64,000 nt of DNA from Camelus bactrianus (Eukaryota; Chordata; Mammalia; Artiodactyla; Camelidae), in contig NC_133559.1 in assembly GCF_048773025.1 (NCBI RefSeq), forward strand, positions 1,828,501-1,892,500. Reading direction: 5' to 3'. The notes under the pieces were generated by a model. The model ran no database searches. It saw only the letters and a program-made list of their open reading frames with translations, and was not told the origin of the DNA. Made by a program: the position numbers and the translations under genes. This document shows, piece after piece, positions 19,976 through 31,159 of this stretch (the first letter of the stretch is position 1; each line of letters begins with the position of its first letter).

Positions 19976-21299
19976 CTTATTTTGTCTTCTGCAATCAGAC
20001 CTGCTTAAGGTGCAACCCTTGCATCTCAGAAATCACCCTAGAAACTGTCATGTTCGACTGTCATGTTCGACTCCCTAGAAAGTCAGATGGCCCCTTCTAA
20101 TATAACCTCCTGAAAGAATAAAGATCTCTTTTCGTAATGTGGAATTTTTCCAACTGAAGCACATTTCTGTGATCCGAGGCGTACACATTTGGCTGCAGGT
20201 GAAATACACCAGCCTGGACAAGGGCATCAGGATTTCTCCGGCTCAAGCGGAGCTATCACGAGGCTGAAGCACTGCAAAGAGGTTTTTCCAAGAAGTTATC
20301 CCTGGGCAAAAACGTCGCCACTTTCGTTGGGGGAAAAATGGTTTCAAATATTGGCTTTTGTTTTTATGGAAAATGGTGAAAAGTTTGAGGGAAAACCACA
20401 AACCCTTTGCTTTTATTGAAACCACAAAAATTGATTAAATTTAAAAAAAAAAAACAGTTTTTGCTGAGGGCTGAACTTTCTTCTTTGAAAGGCTCTACTT
20501 TTTTTCAAATATCTCCTGAGAGCCTCATGAAAGGTCTTTCTGTTAGCTTGGCCGAGCTGAGCCCAGGCGTCCCGAAGCTCTACACAGAAGCATAATTTTT
20601 ATGCCCAAACACTGTCTTTTGGGGATGTCTTCATGCTTCAGTCTCGAGACACTGGCTTAACTCTTCCCAAGTCCTCAGGAGAGGCGGTGCCCGGGAAGCT
20701 GGTGGGCGCTCCCCAGGCAGCCCCGGCCTTAGTACAATCATGGAACCTGATTTTACTTCCAGGCTCATCTCTCTGTGTTGCTGCTGCTTCCTGCGCAGAC
20801 GGAAAACCGTGCATAGATGCTGCTTTTGCCAGTGGGAGTCTTGAAAGCTGATTTTATGAATGATTTGGTCCCCTACCTGGTGGCTGGCAAGGGCTGTCCC
20901 TGGGCAGGAGAAGCTGTCCTTATAGGGGACACCCCGCCAGCTGGGCCAGGGTGCTGCTCCTTCACACGGCATTTCGTGTTTCTTAACAAAGGCAGCTGGG
21001 GAGTTCTGCACCACAGAGAGGCAGCTGGTTTCTGGCCACCAGAACAGGCTTGGATTTAATGCAAGTTGAAGGTGCAGGGAACAGGGGCCTCCTGGAGCAT
21101 ATCTGAGGGACCCCAGACTTAGCGCAGAGGCACATTCAGGCCTGGTGTGCTGAAGGGCCCACTGATGCCCCAGAGATTTGGTCTGTGCAGGGCTCCACCT
21201 TCCCTGTCTCCTGGCTGGCGTGCCCTCTCCGTGGAAGGGGCAGTCCATTCCTGGAGCTGGACTGTTGGGTGCATATCCCGTGTGCTACCTCCTCCCGGC
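19976..21299. other. Unique sequence with a possible conserved block
   Basis: No gene seen. A perfect 13-bp tandem repeat (ctgtcatgttcga twice) lies at 20045-20070. 20150-20420 is repeat-free with retained CpGs ('gatccgaggcgtacaca', 'aacgtcgccactttcgttgg') and could be conserved. The 205-codon open frame at 20631-21248 (minus) lacks family features. Confidence 0.35.
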
Positions 21300-21435
21300 A
21301 CGTTTCTTAGCCCTTCTGAGTCTTGGCTTCATCATCTGTCAATGGGGAGAGTGATAGCACCAACCACATAGATGAGCTGGGAGGGTAAAATAGAGCAGTG
21401 CTGGGCACACAGTAAGTGTTGCTAATTATTATTTA
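21300..21435 (+). repeat. MIR SINE fragment
   Basis: 'cttctgagtcttggcttcat', 'catctgtcaatggggagagt' and 'gtgctgggcacacagtaagt' follow the right two-thirds of MIR. Confidence 0.65.
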
Positions 21436-21624
21436 CATGTTGTAGAAATTATTCCTGCTGAATCCAAGATTTCTTTCACTTTACAAATGAAAAGACTTAA
21501 ACGTGACAAAACTCAAGACAAATGTAAAGAAATGATTATTAGCAATCTCCCCCTATCCTAATGCAGCAGCTAAACCCAGCCTGTGTGTCTCACCTTACTA
21601 TTACTGACCATCAACATCATGGAG

Positions 21625-21810
21625 TCCAGCCGTCACTAAGCACGGGTCCAGTGTAAGCCAAACACCATTGGAGGTACCTTCCAGTCAGGGGCCTCCCCTG
21701 AGGGCACCAGTCCCCTTTACAGACAAGGGACCTGAGGGTCTGAAAGATGAGCCACCCAAGGTCCGCAAGCAGAAGCTGTAAGAATTTGAGCCCTGACTTC
21801 AAAATCTCTG
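21625..21810 (-). repeat. MIR SINE, reverse
   Basis: 'ccctttacagacaagggacc', 'tgagggtctgaaagatgagc' and 'agaatttgagccctgacttc' are the reversed MIR core; the part toward 21625 is weak. Confidence 0.6.
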
Positions 21811-23029
21811 GGCTCAGCTAAAATGCTATACCCCCCTGGTCCCCATTTGTGAGTCTTAAACCAAGAGAGTTGTGTTATTTAAAAGAAAAAAATAGGAGGT
21901 GTCAGTCTAAAGCATTGTTGTTGTCTGTGGTCATACTAGTGAAGCCGGTGGAAGGTTCAGCCTCTTGTCCGCCTAGGAAAATCTCTTCCTGCCCCCACAG
22001 GTCCTGAGGGAAAGGAGCAGAAAGCCCACTGTCGTTGGGTGGATGTCCCTTCCCTGACCTGAAAAGCACGTGACACAGTGTGTGACGGTCTGGGCAAGCA
22101 GTGTCCCAGAGTCCCAACCCCAAGTGGTACTGAAGTCTAGGAACAGGGCTTGGATGCTTCCTGTCTCTTCCTCGCTAAGATCCCCTTAGCCCCGAGAAGA
22201 CCCTGGGTCTTCTCCCCAAAGCTCACCCCTTCCTGGCTCTGTCTGGGTTATTGTTATTCAAAACACAGCCCGCCTGCCCACTTGTTCCCTAGTAGGAAGA
22301 ACGTGTTAACAGGCAAACACTGCTTTCCTGATCACTGACCTGTAATTTCATTAGCTTTTACATTCAGTGTAAATATAGTCTGATCATGGGCTTGGGTGCA
22401 GTTTGGAACAAGTCTCCCTTTTGCTCTCTTATCTGATTATCTAAGAAAACACCTCATTGTTCAGATACAAGAATAACAAGTTTCCCCACATCCAGTCCCC
22501 TCAGCTCTTCATTTTTCTTCATTCTTTCCGTCCTGTTTAGCAGCACGTAATTACAGAACCATGTCTGTCAAGCTGCTGGCACATCTGATAATCAGATTTT
22601 CTCTTGTTCCCGACTCTTTCTCCGTCTGCTCCCCACCCCCACCCCATTCTGCCCCGTCTGGAGCAGTCCCCTGCCACTCCATGCCCAACTGACTGCTGAA
22701 CTATTTCCAGATCACATCTCCCTTTTCCGGCCCTGGCCGCCTGACATGCTCAGTCATAAAATACTCAGGCCCTAAATTCTGGTGTCTGATTCCTCTCCCT
22801 CGGATGGTAACTGTAGAGCAGAGCCACTGTCTGCTTTCTTCCATTCTGACCTGGTCACATTAGCATATAATTTCCAAAACATGAAATCATGACTCTCATG
22901 CAACTATAAAATGAACACACATAAGAGATTTTATTTAGGTCACTAATCAGTTGGTTCAAAGGAGAGTGTGAGGAGAGACGTGTCAGGCCAACGGAAGTGA
23001 GTTTCCTGGTGGGCACTCACCTAGCTTAC
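21811..23029. other. Unique sequence, no gene seen
   Basis: No confident repeats. AT-rich stretches near 22340-22560 and 22860-22960. A minus-strand G-quadruplex motif at 22631-22655 is listed separately. Confidence 0.4.
22631..22655 (-). other. G-quadruplex motif on the minus strand
   Basis: Four C-runs of 4, 5, 4 and 4 bases separated by a, a and attctg. The minus strand therefore has four G-runs of at least four with loops of one, one and six, a strong quadruplex pattern. Confidence 0.6.
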
Positions 23030-23190
23030 GTCTCTAGGGCAGGAACTGTGTGTTTGGCTTCATCTTTTCTATGTGGTGAGTGAATTGTATCTCCACAGGA
23101 CAGGGCTTATTTGCACTTCTGGGGGCACAAACCACTTGCCTTGCTCTGTGCTCCCCGATACACAGTTGTCTTGTGTGTACAGTAGGCACT
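23030..23190 (+). repeat. L2 LINE 3' end
   Basis: 'ctctagggcaggaactgtgt', 'ttgccttgctctgtgctccc' and 'tgtgtacagtaggcactcag' match the L2 tail (gagggcagggactgtgtc, gtatccccag, agtaggcgctca); an insert or duplication separates the halves. Confidence 0.5.
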
Positions 23191-23489
23191 CAGAGACCGG
23201 GGAGACCCCGAGGCTTTGCTGGACAATTCCCAGTGTTCCAGTAAAGTATCCGTTGCCACGTCAATCCAGTCAGTCCATTTCATTGATTCCAGTGATATCC
23301 TTTTTCCTGTTTCAAAGTGTTTCACAACTTTTCTTAACAGCCTATTTTTATTTAAATCTATTCCGAATATTCACATGGAACGACTATAATTTCCAAGCCT
23401 TATTTCGGGAGAAGCTCAGGAGAACAGGGTCAGGCAAGGGGCAGGGCACCGTCAGCTCAAGGTAAGTCCTGAAAGTGGCCCGTCAGTCC

Positions 23490-23590
23490 AGGAGATTCTT
23501 GGCTCAAACCTTCCGTGGGTCCCTATCCCTTCTGTGATAATTTCCAGATACTCCCACATGGCATTTAAGCTTTTCCACAACCTGGCCATG
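23490..23590 (+). repeat. L2 LINE internal fragment
   Basis: 'gatactcccacatggcattt' and 'aagcttttccacaacctggc' resemble the L2 3' coding-end region (aaactccttagcatggcat, caaggcccttcacaatctggcc). It is joined directly to the L1 fragment that follows. Confidence 0.45.
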
Positions 23591-23720
23591 ATATATGCTT
23601 AAATCTTCAAAAACATTTGTTAAAGTAATACATGGCAATGGCAAAATTTTCAAAGATTGCAAAACCATATAAAATAAAGACTGGAGCCTCCTCTACCTCC
23701 TAAATCTTCACACGGACACA
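23591..23720 (-). repeat. L1 3' UTR fragment, reverse
   Basis: 'aacatttgttaaagtaatac', 'atggcaatggcaaaattttc' and 'accatataaaataaagactg' match the reversed L1MC-type 3' UTR (aaaagtaatacatgttcatgg, aaaaaattcaaa, gtataaagt). Confidence 0.55.
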
Positions 23721-24559
23721 AGGGGAAAAGACTAACTGGCTGACAATCACTGGTTCCTGACTGAGGGTCAAGTGGAAGTTTATTTGAAAATCACTTCAGC
23801 ATTTATCAGAAATGCCAGTTTCTTCCCAGAAGGAGGTGGTGAATGACATCGTGGAAGGAGGTTCTGTCCAAGACCAGGTTTGGGGGGATTTTTCCATTAT
23901 CACCTCTCTAGAAATTTTCTTGCTATATAAAATCATATTTATATTTACATCTAGAGCTATAAACATACATGGTGTCACTCCACCCTTCCCACTCCTTCAG
24001 CACTGTTTTTTCACATTATCCGAGCGACCCCGATAGTGTGAGGGGTAGGGTATACCGAGTGGATCCCAGCGCTCTTTCTGTACCAGGCCGGACGTACGTG
24101 CTCCCTCTGGCCCATGACACAGACTGACCCACCGTCCGGGTGCCCTGTGACTTATTTAACCACTACAGATTCTCCAGTTTACTTTCCTCTTACATGAGCT
24201 CTCCCTTTGGGGCCTGAGTAGTCCAGCCTCTTTCCTTAAAAATATCTTACCAGTCCTGCTAATGTGTCTTTCTGTCTGCTGTGGTACTGTTCAGAATAGA
24301 CACACTGTCCACGTAGAAGAGCAGGTCCGTGTGGGTGGGCTGGCCCCGTGGGCCTGCCTCTGCCCAGCGTGCCTGTCCCACCCACGTGCCCGGGCCATCC
24401 CGTGGAATCTGCTTCATCTTTGATCTTCCTCAGGAAGCCATCCTTGACGAACATAAGTAATTAAAAGCAACATAGCTGATCTGGGCTGTACTTGTGGAGT
24501 GCCTTGTAGGAGGCAAGAGACTAGTGTGAAAAGTGGGGACCTTGGGGGCCCATCATGGG
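23721..24559. other. Unique sequence, no gene seen
   Basis: More L1-like AT-rich sequence may continue at 23920-24030, too worn to assign. The rest is unique and GC-moderate. Confidence 0.35.
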
Positions 24560-24680
24560 GTTCACTGCCTACTGGTGACCATGGATGAGAAGCTCCACTT
24601 TTCTGTGCCTTTGCTTCCTCATCAATAAAATGGGCAAGATAATAGCACCTGCTGCGTCGGGTTGTGCGGCTCGCCCAGTT
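24560..24680 (+). repeat. MIR SINE fragment
   Basis: 'ttctgtgcctttgcttcctc', 'atcaataaaatgggcaagat' and 'aatagcacctgctgcgtcgg' fit the MIR core and its right side. Confidence 0.65.
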
Positions 24681-25235
24681 GACCCTTGCCAAGTGCTTGT
24701 CGCGCTCCTGCCCCGTGGTGTGCGCTGTCTGAGACGTTCCCACACCATCTGTTTTCACACAGCTTTCCTCTGACAGGCTCAAGATGCAGGCTTGAAGTTC
24801 CGTGTTAACCGGCAGAGTGGAAGGGGCCACTGATGCATCGTGAGAGCTGGCCCTGTTCCCGTGGCTGCGGCCCACCGGCTGCGCAGCCCGCTGTCCCGTG
24901 GTCTGTGTGCTGAGTCTGTGTTTCACTGCGGCATGGGACGGGATGTTAGTCACCCGGTGCGGATGTGGCTAAATATAAGATAAATATTTTCCTCCTCGCT
25001 GGTGAGTTTCCCAGGGCTGAGGATGAGAAGGCCGGAGGTGGGGCCGAGACTCAGGAAGAGCTCTGGGTACTCTAGAGTAGAGCTCTGGAGGGAATGGCAG
25101 GGCAGAGCCGAGGCTGAGAAGGGAGACTGGAGGGGCTGGGCTCATAGAGACCGGACTCAGGTGGGCTCTGGAGACTGGAAAGAGCCATACTCCTCACTGC
25201 CCCCCGCATCTCACCGACCCCCCGCTGCACTCTGA
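24681..25235. other. Unique GC-rich DNA, CpG-enriched at its start
   Basis: CpGs are frequent from 24650 to 24960 ('gcttgtcgcgctcctgcccc', 'ccaccggctgcgcagcccgc') but less tightly packed than in the patches at 17.3 or 41.5 kb. A 179-codon open frame on the minus strand (24414-24953) lacks any domain. Confidence 0.35.
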
Positions 25236-25770
25236 GTTCCGTCCACACCTTCTTTGCTTCTCTGCCTGAAGTCTTCCAATGGCTGCCGTTGCTGCTACGG
25301 GGAAATCGGATTCTTCCCGTGCCTCTGGCGGCATCGTGAGCGCCCCCCCCACCTCCCTAGCTGCGCCCCACGCCCCGTCAGCTCACCCAGGCGCCCCTCC
25401 TTGGTCACCCAGCCAACCTTGCCCCTCCCACCTGGGGCTCTTGCTTGCACACTTTCCTCCATCGTTTGCCTGGTTTCCTTCTAAAGTGTTTAGGTTTTAA
25501 CTCACATGTCACTTTAGATCTTGGACCAACTCTCCCCCCCCCACCCCATATCACAAGTTCTTTTCACCACAGCCTTTTCTTTCTTGGTGCGTCCAGAAGT
25601 TGGAATTCCACTGGTGTGCCTGGGAAGTTCCTACCTGCCTCCCTCGCTGGGATAATGACACCCCGAGGGCAAAGACAGGGCCCCTTTTGCTACCGTGACA
25701 CCCCCCACCTAGCACCAGTCCTGCACACAGTAGGTCTCCACGTGTATTTGTTGACTGGGTGGGTATGGGA
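25236..25770 (+). repeat. L2 LINE 3' region
   Basis: Order follows L2: 'aagtcttccaatggctgccg', 'aactcacatgtcactttaga', 'ccgagggcaaagacagggcc', 'tgcacacagtaggtctccac' and 'gtatttgttgactggg'. An open frame through this block comes from L2 3' sequence and is not a host gene. Confidence 0.7.
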
Positions 25771-27390
25771 ATTGCTTTCAGGAGAAGAAAAAGGAGCATG
25801 CGGTGGGTGACTTTGTGTGACCGCCAGGCCATGATGACTTGGGCCAGGGGCTGGACATTTGAATGCAGGTTGGCTAGTCAAGTTCTCTCATGTAGAAATT
25901 TGGGATTTGGAGACACTGCTCTCAGAGGTGGCTTGAATGGTGGATGCATGCTTGGGAGCTGGGAGGTGTTCATATTCCGCTGTGCACATGGAGAACGAGA
26001 GAAGAGCAGGTCTGGAGTCAGAGAGAGGCAGAAAATGCCCACACAAGAGCGTGGGACGCATGTATGAGTAATCTAGCTGTGGGGTGAGTGGAGGCAGAGA
26101 GGCTGTGAGCACATGCCCTAATTTCTGAAGGCCTTTTCTTCCAGTTCTAGCACTCTGTGCCCTGAGTCTCGTGAACCCCTATGTCACCTTACAACAAATC
26201 CCTCTCTTTGGCTCAGGCTGACTCAAGTCAATTTCTATCCTCTGTAACCCCGAGACACTTCACCAAGACAACCAGAGAGCAGGAAAAAGGGAGGCCAGAA
26301 ACCCAGGTAGCCTCACGTGGGGGTGTGGGGTGAGCCTCCTTCAGCCCCAGGATGAAATTCCTCCTCCTCCTCATACTGCGCGGCGTCCAGCGGTGCAGGG
26401 GCTGCTTTCTCCCTGACACGGGCCCTGGGCTCCAGAAAGGGATCTGCACAGTCCATAAAGAGACAGAGCCACCCCAGTGGGCACAGTCTTGACACACACT
26501 CCACCCAGGAAGGGTAGGGACTCCGCGGAGCTGGACAGGCCTCCTTCCTGGTCCTGTAGGGCCAGGACGCCAGACCGGCCCCATGAGCTTTGATTGGTGC
26601 TAACTTCCATTCGGACCGTGTGACTGCTCCCAGCTTCCCTCCAGGATGGCGCTGGCTCCCCCTCAACATTTACACCTTATAAACCACCACCGTGACTGAC
26701 CAGGGCTGCCTATGTGAGGCGACGCACGGCCCCTGGTAACAGAGTAAATAACTCAGCAACATCTCCTTGCGCTTTTCCAGCTTTCGTTCAGTCTCAGAAG
26801 AAATAAAACAACGAACTTAATGGCGTTCTTTAATCTTCTGCACCAGTGGCTTGCTTTATAAGGTGTTATACAGGGTCGGTGTAAATCCAAACTCCGCAAT
26901 GGGGTCAGTGTTTCTCAACAGGTGCTGGGCGGGTTTGGGGTAAGATGTGCCCGCCCACTCCCCAGCCTCCTGAACAAATACAGAAACAGGAGCTTTCTTT
27001 GCAACACAGCTCTCATTCACAAGCCAGATAGCTGCTCATGGCCAGCTGCTAGGGCCTTTTCTCCCCACACATCGTGTTCCCACCACAGCTCCATGGAAAT
27101 TAGGTAAAAATGGCAATTTATTGAAAGGATGAAATCCAAGCCATGGAGAGGGCAGATGTGGACCTGGGTCTTTGTGTTGGCTCAGCTAGGAGAGCATGAG
27201 AAATGTCTGTCTCTCTTACATCCATTTCTGTGTGCACATCACTCTCCACTCACTCTCCAAGACAGCTTCCCCCAGTGGGGACAGAAATGGCAGCCTCTGA
27301 GCCCTTTGTCTCCTGGCTCATAAGGCCCCACTGGGAGAGGGACTGCTCCTGCTGCCTCTCCCAGTTACTGAGAAAAATCTCAGGAAGCAC
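25771..27390. other. Unique sequence, no gene seen
   Basis: About 1.6 kb without confident repeats. 26740-26860 ('acagagtaaataactcagca', 'taatggcgttctttaatctt') looks motif-rich and may be conserved. 27100-27390 resembles an old repeat I cannot name. Open frames at 26228-26669 (minus) are without family resemblance. Confidence 0.35.
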
Positions 27391-27428
27391 TCTGATTGGC
27401 TCATGGGTTTTCCCCTGGGCCAATCAGA
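27391..27428. promoter_or_regulatory. Inverted pair of CCAAT boxes
   Basis: tctgattggc (27391-27400) and gccaatcaga (27419-27428) form a perfect 10-bp inverted repeat with an 18-bp spacer. Each arm holds a CCAAT box in the gattgg/ccaatca context preferred by NF-Y. It may belong to an old repeat block, so function is uncertain. Confidence 0.35.
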
Positions 27429-28394
27429 TATGGCCACAGAGGTAGAGTCATGGCAGAGTATAGTCCTTCCCACTCGAAGAAGGGCTTGGGGAGAAGAAAG
27501 ACTTATGTGTATCAGGAGGAGGGGGTCATACCTGGAGGGAAGGAGGGGTGCCCGGGTGACATGACTTGACTCCACGGCATGCCCCTGACGTGGCCCGGCT
27601 GTTACCTGGATCCCGGGACCATGAGGGAGGCTGGAGCCCACCGCACCCCTGGCTTGCCCTCACAGGGTCTCAGGGACCCCAGTGTCCCCCTGGCAATGAG
27701 GGCATGGACGAAGGGACAAGGTAAAGACCGTGTTCCCACCCTCATCTCAGCTTTCTTGGACCCCTTACTGCCCAGCATTCCCCACAGTCCAGAGGATTGT
27801 CTGTGCTTGGGCTCCTGGGATTCTTACCCAGGAAGTCTTTAAGACCCCTTACTGCCTTGACATCTGAGGCACTGTTGCTGCCCACTGCACCTCACGTGTG
27901 GTCTCTCTGATATTTACACCACCAGCCCACATGCCTCTATCTGCAGTGCCAAAATCTCAGAAGATCAGAGCACTGAAGCATTTTCCTTAAGTTTGCTCCG
28001 AACTAATTGGGTGGCAAAACTTGACCCAAAATGTTGTGAGTCTGTTTGGGTCTTTGTTGATTTCACTTAGTGGGGGATGTTCGTATGTTTTGTTGCCAAA
28101 GTGTCAACATGCTTGATCACAGATGCTGCCCCAGACCCTGCTGGAGAGTTAAGACAATACAGGGTGTATACCTCATTGTCTCTTTAAATCCCCCAAACTC
28201 TGACCTTTGAAACACATCTGGCCCCAGAGGATTCAGATAAGGGATGTGGACCAGTTAAAGTCTTGCATCCTTAGCAGGGTTCTAGAACAATTACATGGGG
28301 TAAAAACTGACTAGTTCTCCCAGGACAGTGATGCCACTGAAAGCAATCAGACAGAGGAAACCTGGAGCAAAATCATCCTCCCATGAGTGTTGGA
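27429..28394. other. Unique sequence, no gene seen
   Basis: No recognised repeats or coding motifs. Composition is GC-moderate up to 27900 and then AT-richer. Confidence 0.4.
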
Positions 28395-28605
28395 TTCTTA
28401 ACCATTACATGCTTTAGGTCGTCAGCTCTTTATAGCACCCTATGAGGCTTGGGTCTCATCGCCATGCCATTTTAAAGACACTAAAACTGAGGCTGGAGGA
28501 GAGGTGAAGTAGCTCACCTAAGGTTACAAAGGTAGAAGCAGCACCACCATGATTAGCTGATTCCAGAACAGAACACTTCTCACCACTGTGCTCCCTGCCG
28601 CGAGG
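28395..28605 (-). repeat. MIR SINE, reverse
   Basis: 'tttatagcaccctatgaggc', 'ccattttaaagacactaaaa', 'ctgaggctggaggagaggtg' and 'gtagctcacctaaggttaca' follow the reversed MIR. Confidence 0.72.
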
Positions 28606-28689
28606 CACCTCAGGATCTGCTGATCCGTCATGCGCTCACTGGGCTCCACTCCCAGTCTCTTCAAGTCCCGGAATAGAAGCTGGTGTCTG

Positions 28690-28860
28690 ATGTGCCAGCA
28701 TGGGTCCCAGCAGCTTCAGCATATCACCCAGTCCAGTTCTCCCCACCACCCTAGGAAGTAAGTGACCTCGTCACCCCCATTTTACAGCAGGGAGACTGAG
28801 GCACAGGAAGGGCAGGCCCTGGGTCACAAGAGCCGAAAGTGAGGAAGCCTTGAGTAAAGG
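28690..28860 (-). repeat. MIR SINE, reverse
   Basis: 'ccaccctaggaagtaagtga', 'acccccattttacagcaggg' and 'agactgaggcacaggaaggg' mark the reversed MIR core. It is a second, independent MIR 85 bp after the preceding one. Confidence 0.78.
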
Positions 28861-29539
28861 GCTTCGGTTTTGCTCCAGGGTCTGCAAGCTCATCTCTTTC
28901 ACTGAGTTGCCTCAGCGTGTGTGTATGTATATAAGCCTGTCCCTCCCTGGTTCCCTGCAGTGTTTCAGTTTCCAAAGTGCCTTCAGGAGGGAACCACGAC
29001 CGGAAGGCATTACTCTGTGTTATGGTGGCTCAGGCTGGGGAGAGACTGGCGAGAGGACACACTGATGGTGTGGGGTGTGTGCCATCTCCCCGTGCTGCTG
29101 GGGGCATGTCATCAAGCTTCCGGGAGCTGGAAGCAAAGAACAGGGCTGATGAAAGCCTCCTGTGATTACAGCGACCATATGCGTCTGTGTCTCAACTGAT
29201 GCTCGGTAGAGGGAGGCTAGTTTCAGGCTGCACGTGCGAGGGAGTGACGTCCAGCACATCACCACGATAAACCAGTGGTTTGTAGGCATCGAGCGTCAGT
29301 GCAGCTAACGTCTCAGGCTCTTGACGCAAGAGTGCCGTCACTCGTAAGCAGCCTTTTGCCCAAAGCATCAAACCTGAACTTGATCGGGCCTCCTGATCTA
29401 ACCACCAGTTTACAGGAAACAGGAAGGACAGAGGAACAGGTTCAGCCACACCATGGGGGTGCGACCCACCAAACCAGACTGTGGCTCCTTCGGTCTGGCT
29501 TGCTCTCTCGTTCTCTCAGTCTCTCTATACACGTGTGTG
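28861..29539. other. Unique sequence, no gene seen
   Basis: No confident repeat. Several short open frames overlap on both strands, none with a known domain. Confidence 0.4.
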
Positions 29540-29625
29540 CACTCAGGGCAAGCTACCTGCCCTCTCTGGGCCTCAGTTTCCCGACTGCTAGATGAGAGTA
29601 ATGGGGTCACCTCATGCACATACGT
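29540..29625 (+). repeat. MIR SINE fragment
   Basis: 'gcaagctacctgccctctct', 'gggcctcagtttcccgactg' and 'agatgagagtaatggggtca' are the MIR core. Its right end is replaced by a dinucleotide-rich tract. Confidence 0.72.
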
Positions 29626-29725
29626 ATGCACAGGTATCTGTACACACATGCTGCACATTTACACACACACACGTGTACGTGTACACGTACACAGCCACAT
29701 GTGTATGTATGTATGTAGGTATCTA
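29626..29725. repeat. Alternating purine-pyrimidine tract with a 20-bp palindrome
   Basis: CA/TG and CG steps alternate over about 100 bp. Inside, 29673-29692 (gtgtacgtgtacacgtacac) is a perfect 20-bp palindrome. Alternating purine-pyrimidine runs with CG steps can adopt Z-DNA, and the palindrome could form a cruciform. Confidence 0.8.
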
Positions 29726-29759
29726 TGAGAGAATGAATAATCCCTATGATAAAAAAATA

Positions 29760-30090
29760 CTTAGAGTCAAAGCAAATGATTGTAATTTGTGGCCCATGTT
29801 TGGATTCTGATTCAAACTGTTAAAAATGATTTGTAACATTATGAGCAATTAGAAATGTGAACACTGACTAGATATTTGATGGCATTAAGAAACTATCATC
29901 CTTCTTCAGGTGTGGTGATAGTACTAGCATCTGGTTGGGCAGGGTAGAGTTTAAACAAGATTGGACAGGAGTTGATCATTTTTGAAGCTGGAGGCTGGGT
30001 GATGACAGGTACATTGGGTTAATTGAAATGTTCTTTCTATTTTTGCATATGTTTGAATTTTTCCATAACGGAGAGTAAGGAAAGATTATG
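29760..30090 (+). repeat. L1M-type LINE-1 3' UTR
   Basis: 'tttggattctgattcaaact', 'gaacactgactagatatttg', 'atggcattaagaaactatca', 'gttgatcatttttgaagctg' and 'tttgaatttttccataacgg' are in L1 tail order. Truncated on its 5' side and internally shortened. Confidence 0.85.
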
Positions 30091-30184
30091 TTTACTTGCC
30101 TAAAGCAGCACCGCATTTGGGAACCATTCAGGCAGAATAAAAGCTGAGTGAACACAGAAGTTCCTCATTCTTCCAACTTGTTCC

Positions 30185-30610
30185 CCATCCGGGTAACCAC
30201 TGGCTAAAAGTTTGATGTATATCCTTCTAGACTTTCCAATGTCTATATAAACAATCACATATATTTATACTACTTTTCACAAATGGGATTATTCTATACA
30301 CACAGGTCTGCAACCTGCTTTTTTCACTCAACAATATATCACGGCCAATTTTTCATGTTCTACTCCATTTCTTTCTTTTTATCCACACAGTATTCCTTTG
30401 TATGGATGTACCATAATTTATTTAACCATTCCCTTTGGGTAAACTTTTAGGTTGACTTGAGTTTTTTGCCATTACAAGTCGTGCTCCAGTGAACGTCCTT
30501 GCACATGTGTCTTGGCGCGTCTGTGCGAGGATTTATGTCGAGTGAATTCCTAGAAGGAGAACAGCTGGCGTGGAGCATGTGCTGCCGGGATGCCCTCCAC
30601 AAAGATGCTC
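30185..30610 (-). repeat. L1M-type LINE-1 3' region, reverse
   Basis: 'atatccttctagactttcca', 'cacacagtattcctttgtat', 'ggatgtaccataatttattt', 'aaccattccctttgggtaaa' and 'gaattcctagaaggagaaca' are the reversed L1 3' UTR and ORF2 end. It faces the plus-strand L1 just upstream tail to tail. Confidence 0.85.
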
Positions 30611-30654
30611 CTCTGCCGGCAGGACTGAGGGGCCTTGGGGCCCTGCTCTGCCCA

Positions 30655-31040
30655 AAAAACATTATTAATTCTTTTCCCTGATCATGTAAGCAATACATGC
30701 ATTTTGAAGGAATTTGGAAAATGTAGAAAAATGACAGAAGAAAGTAAACATCACCAGGTCTCCACACTCCATTCCTGTTGCTGTTTGTTTAAATTGTTTC
30801 CAAGTTTCTGCTGTTGGAAGACATGCTGCGGTGAATATCGCTGTTTATAAATCCCAGTCCACATTTTGCTCACTTCCTTAAGAGAGATTTGGACAGCAGG
30901 AGTCATCAAGTGAAAGGTTTTGGCTGATTTTAGGATTCTTGCACTACACTGCCAAAACAAACACCAGAATGCGCGTGTGAATTTTGACTCCCACAGGCAG
31001 TGTATCGGAGGCCCTGTCTCAGTACATCTTGTGGGGGTTC
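30655..31040 (-). repeat. L1-derived fragment, reverse
   Basis: 'ttaattcttttccctgatca', 'tgtaagcaatacatgcattt' and 'gaatttggaaaatgtagaaa' restart an L1-type 3' UTR, then 'gcactacactgccaaaacaa' and 'ttttgactcccacaggcagt' resemble the reversed ORF2 end (attgccaaattgcc, ttacactcccaccagcagt). Either a second L1 or a rearranged part of the first. Confidence 0.6.
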
Positions 31041-31159
31041 GCTGTCGGAGGGCTGCCCGTTTCTCTGTTGCTCGTTTGCAGGAAAGAGTTGCACTGTGCT
31101 CTTTCACTGCTTTCCTTTTGACTTGCAGTGCTCAGGTAGGGCTATGGGTCAGTTACTAA

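Noticed and set aside
25236-25770. Open frames in a Pro/Ser-rich stretch that could look like a gene
   Set aside because: The stretch follows L2 3' sequence in order, so it is a LINE fossil.
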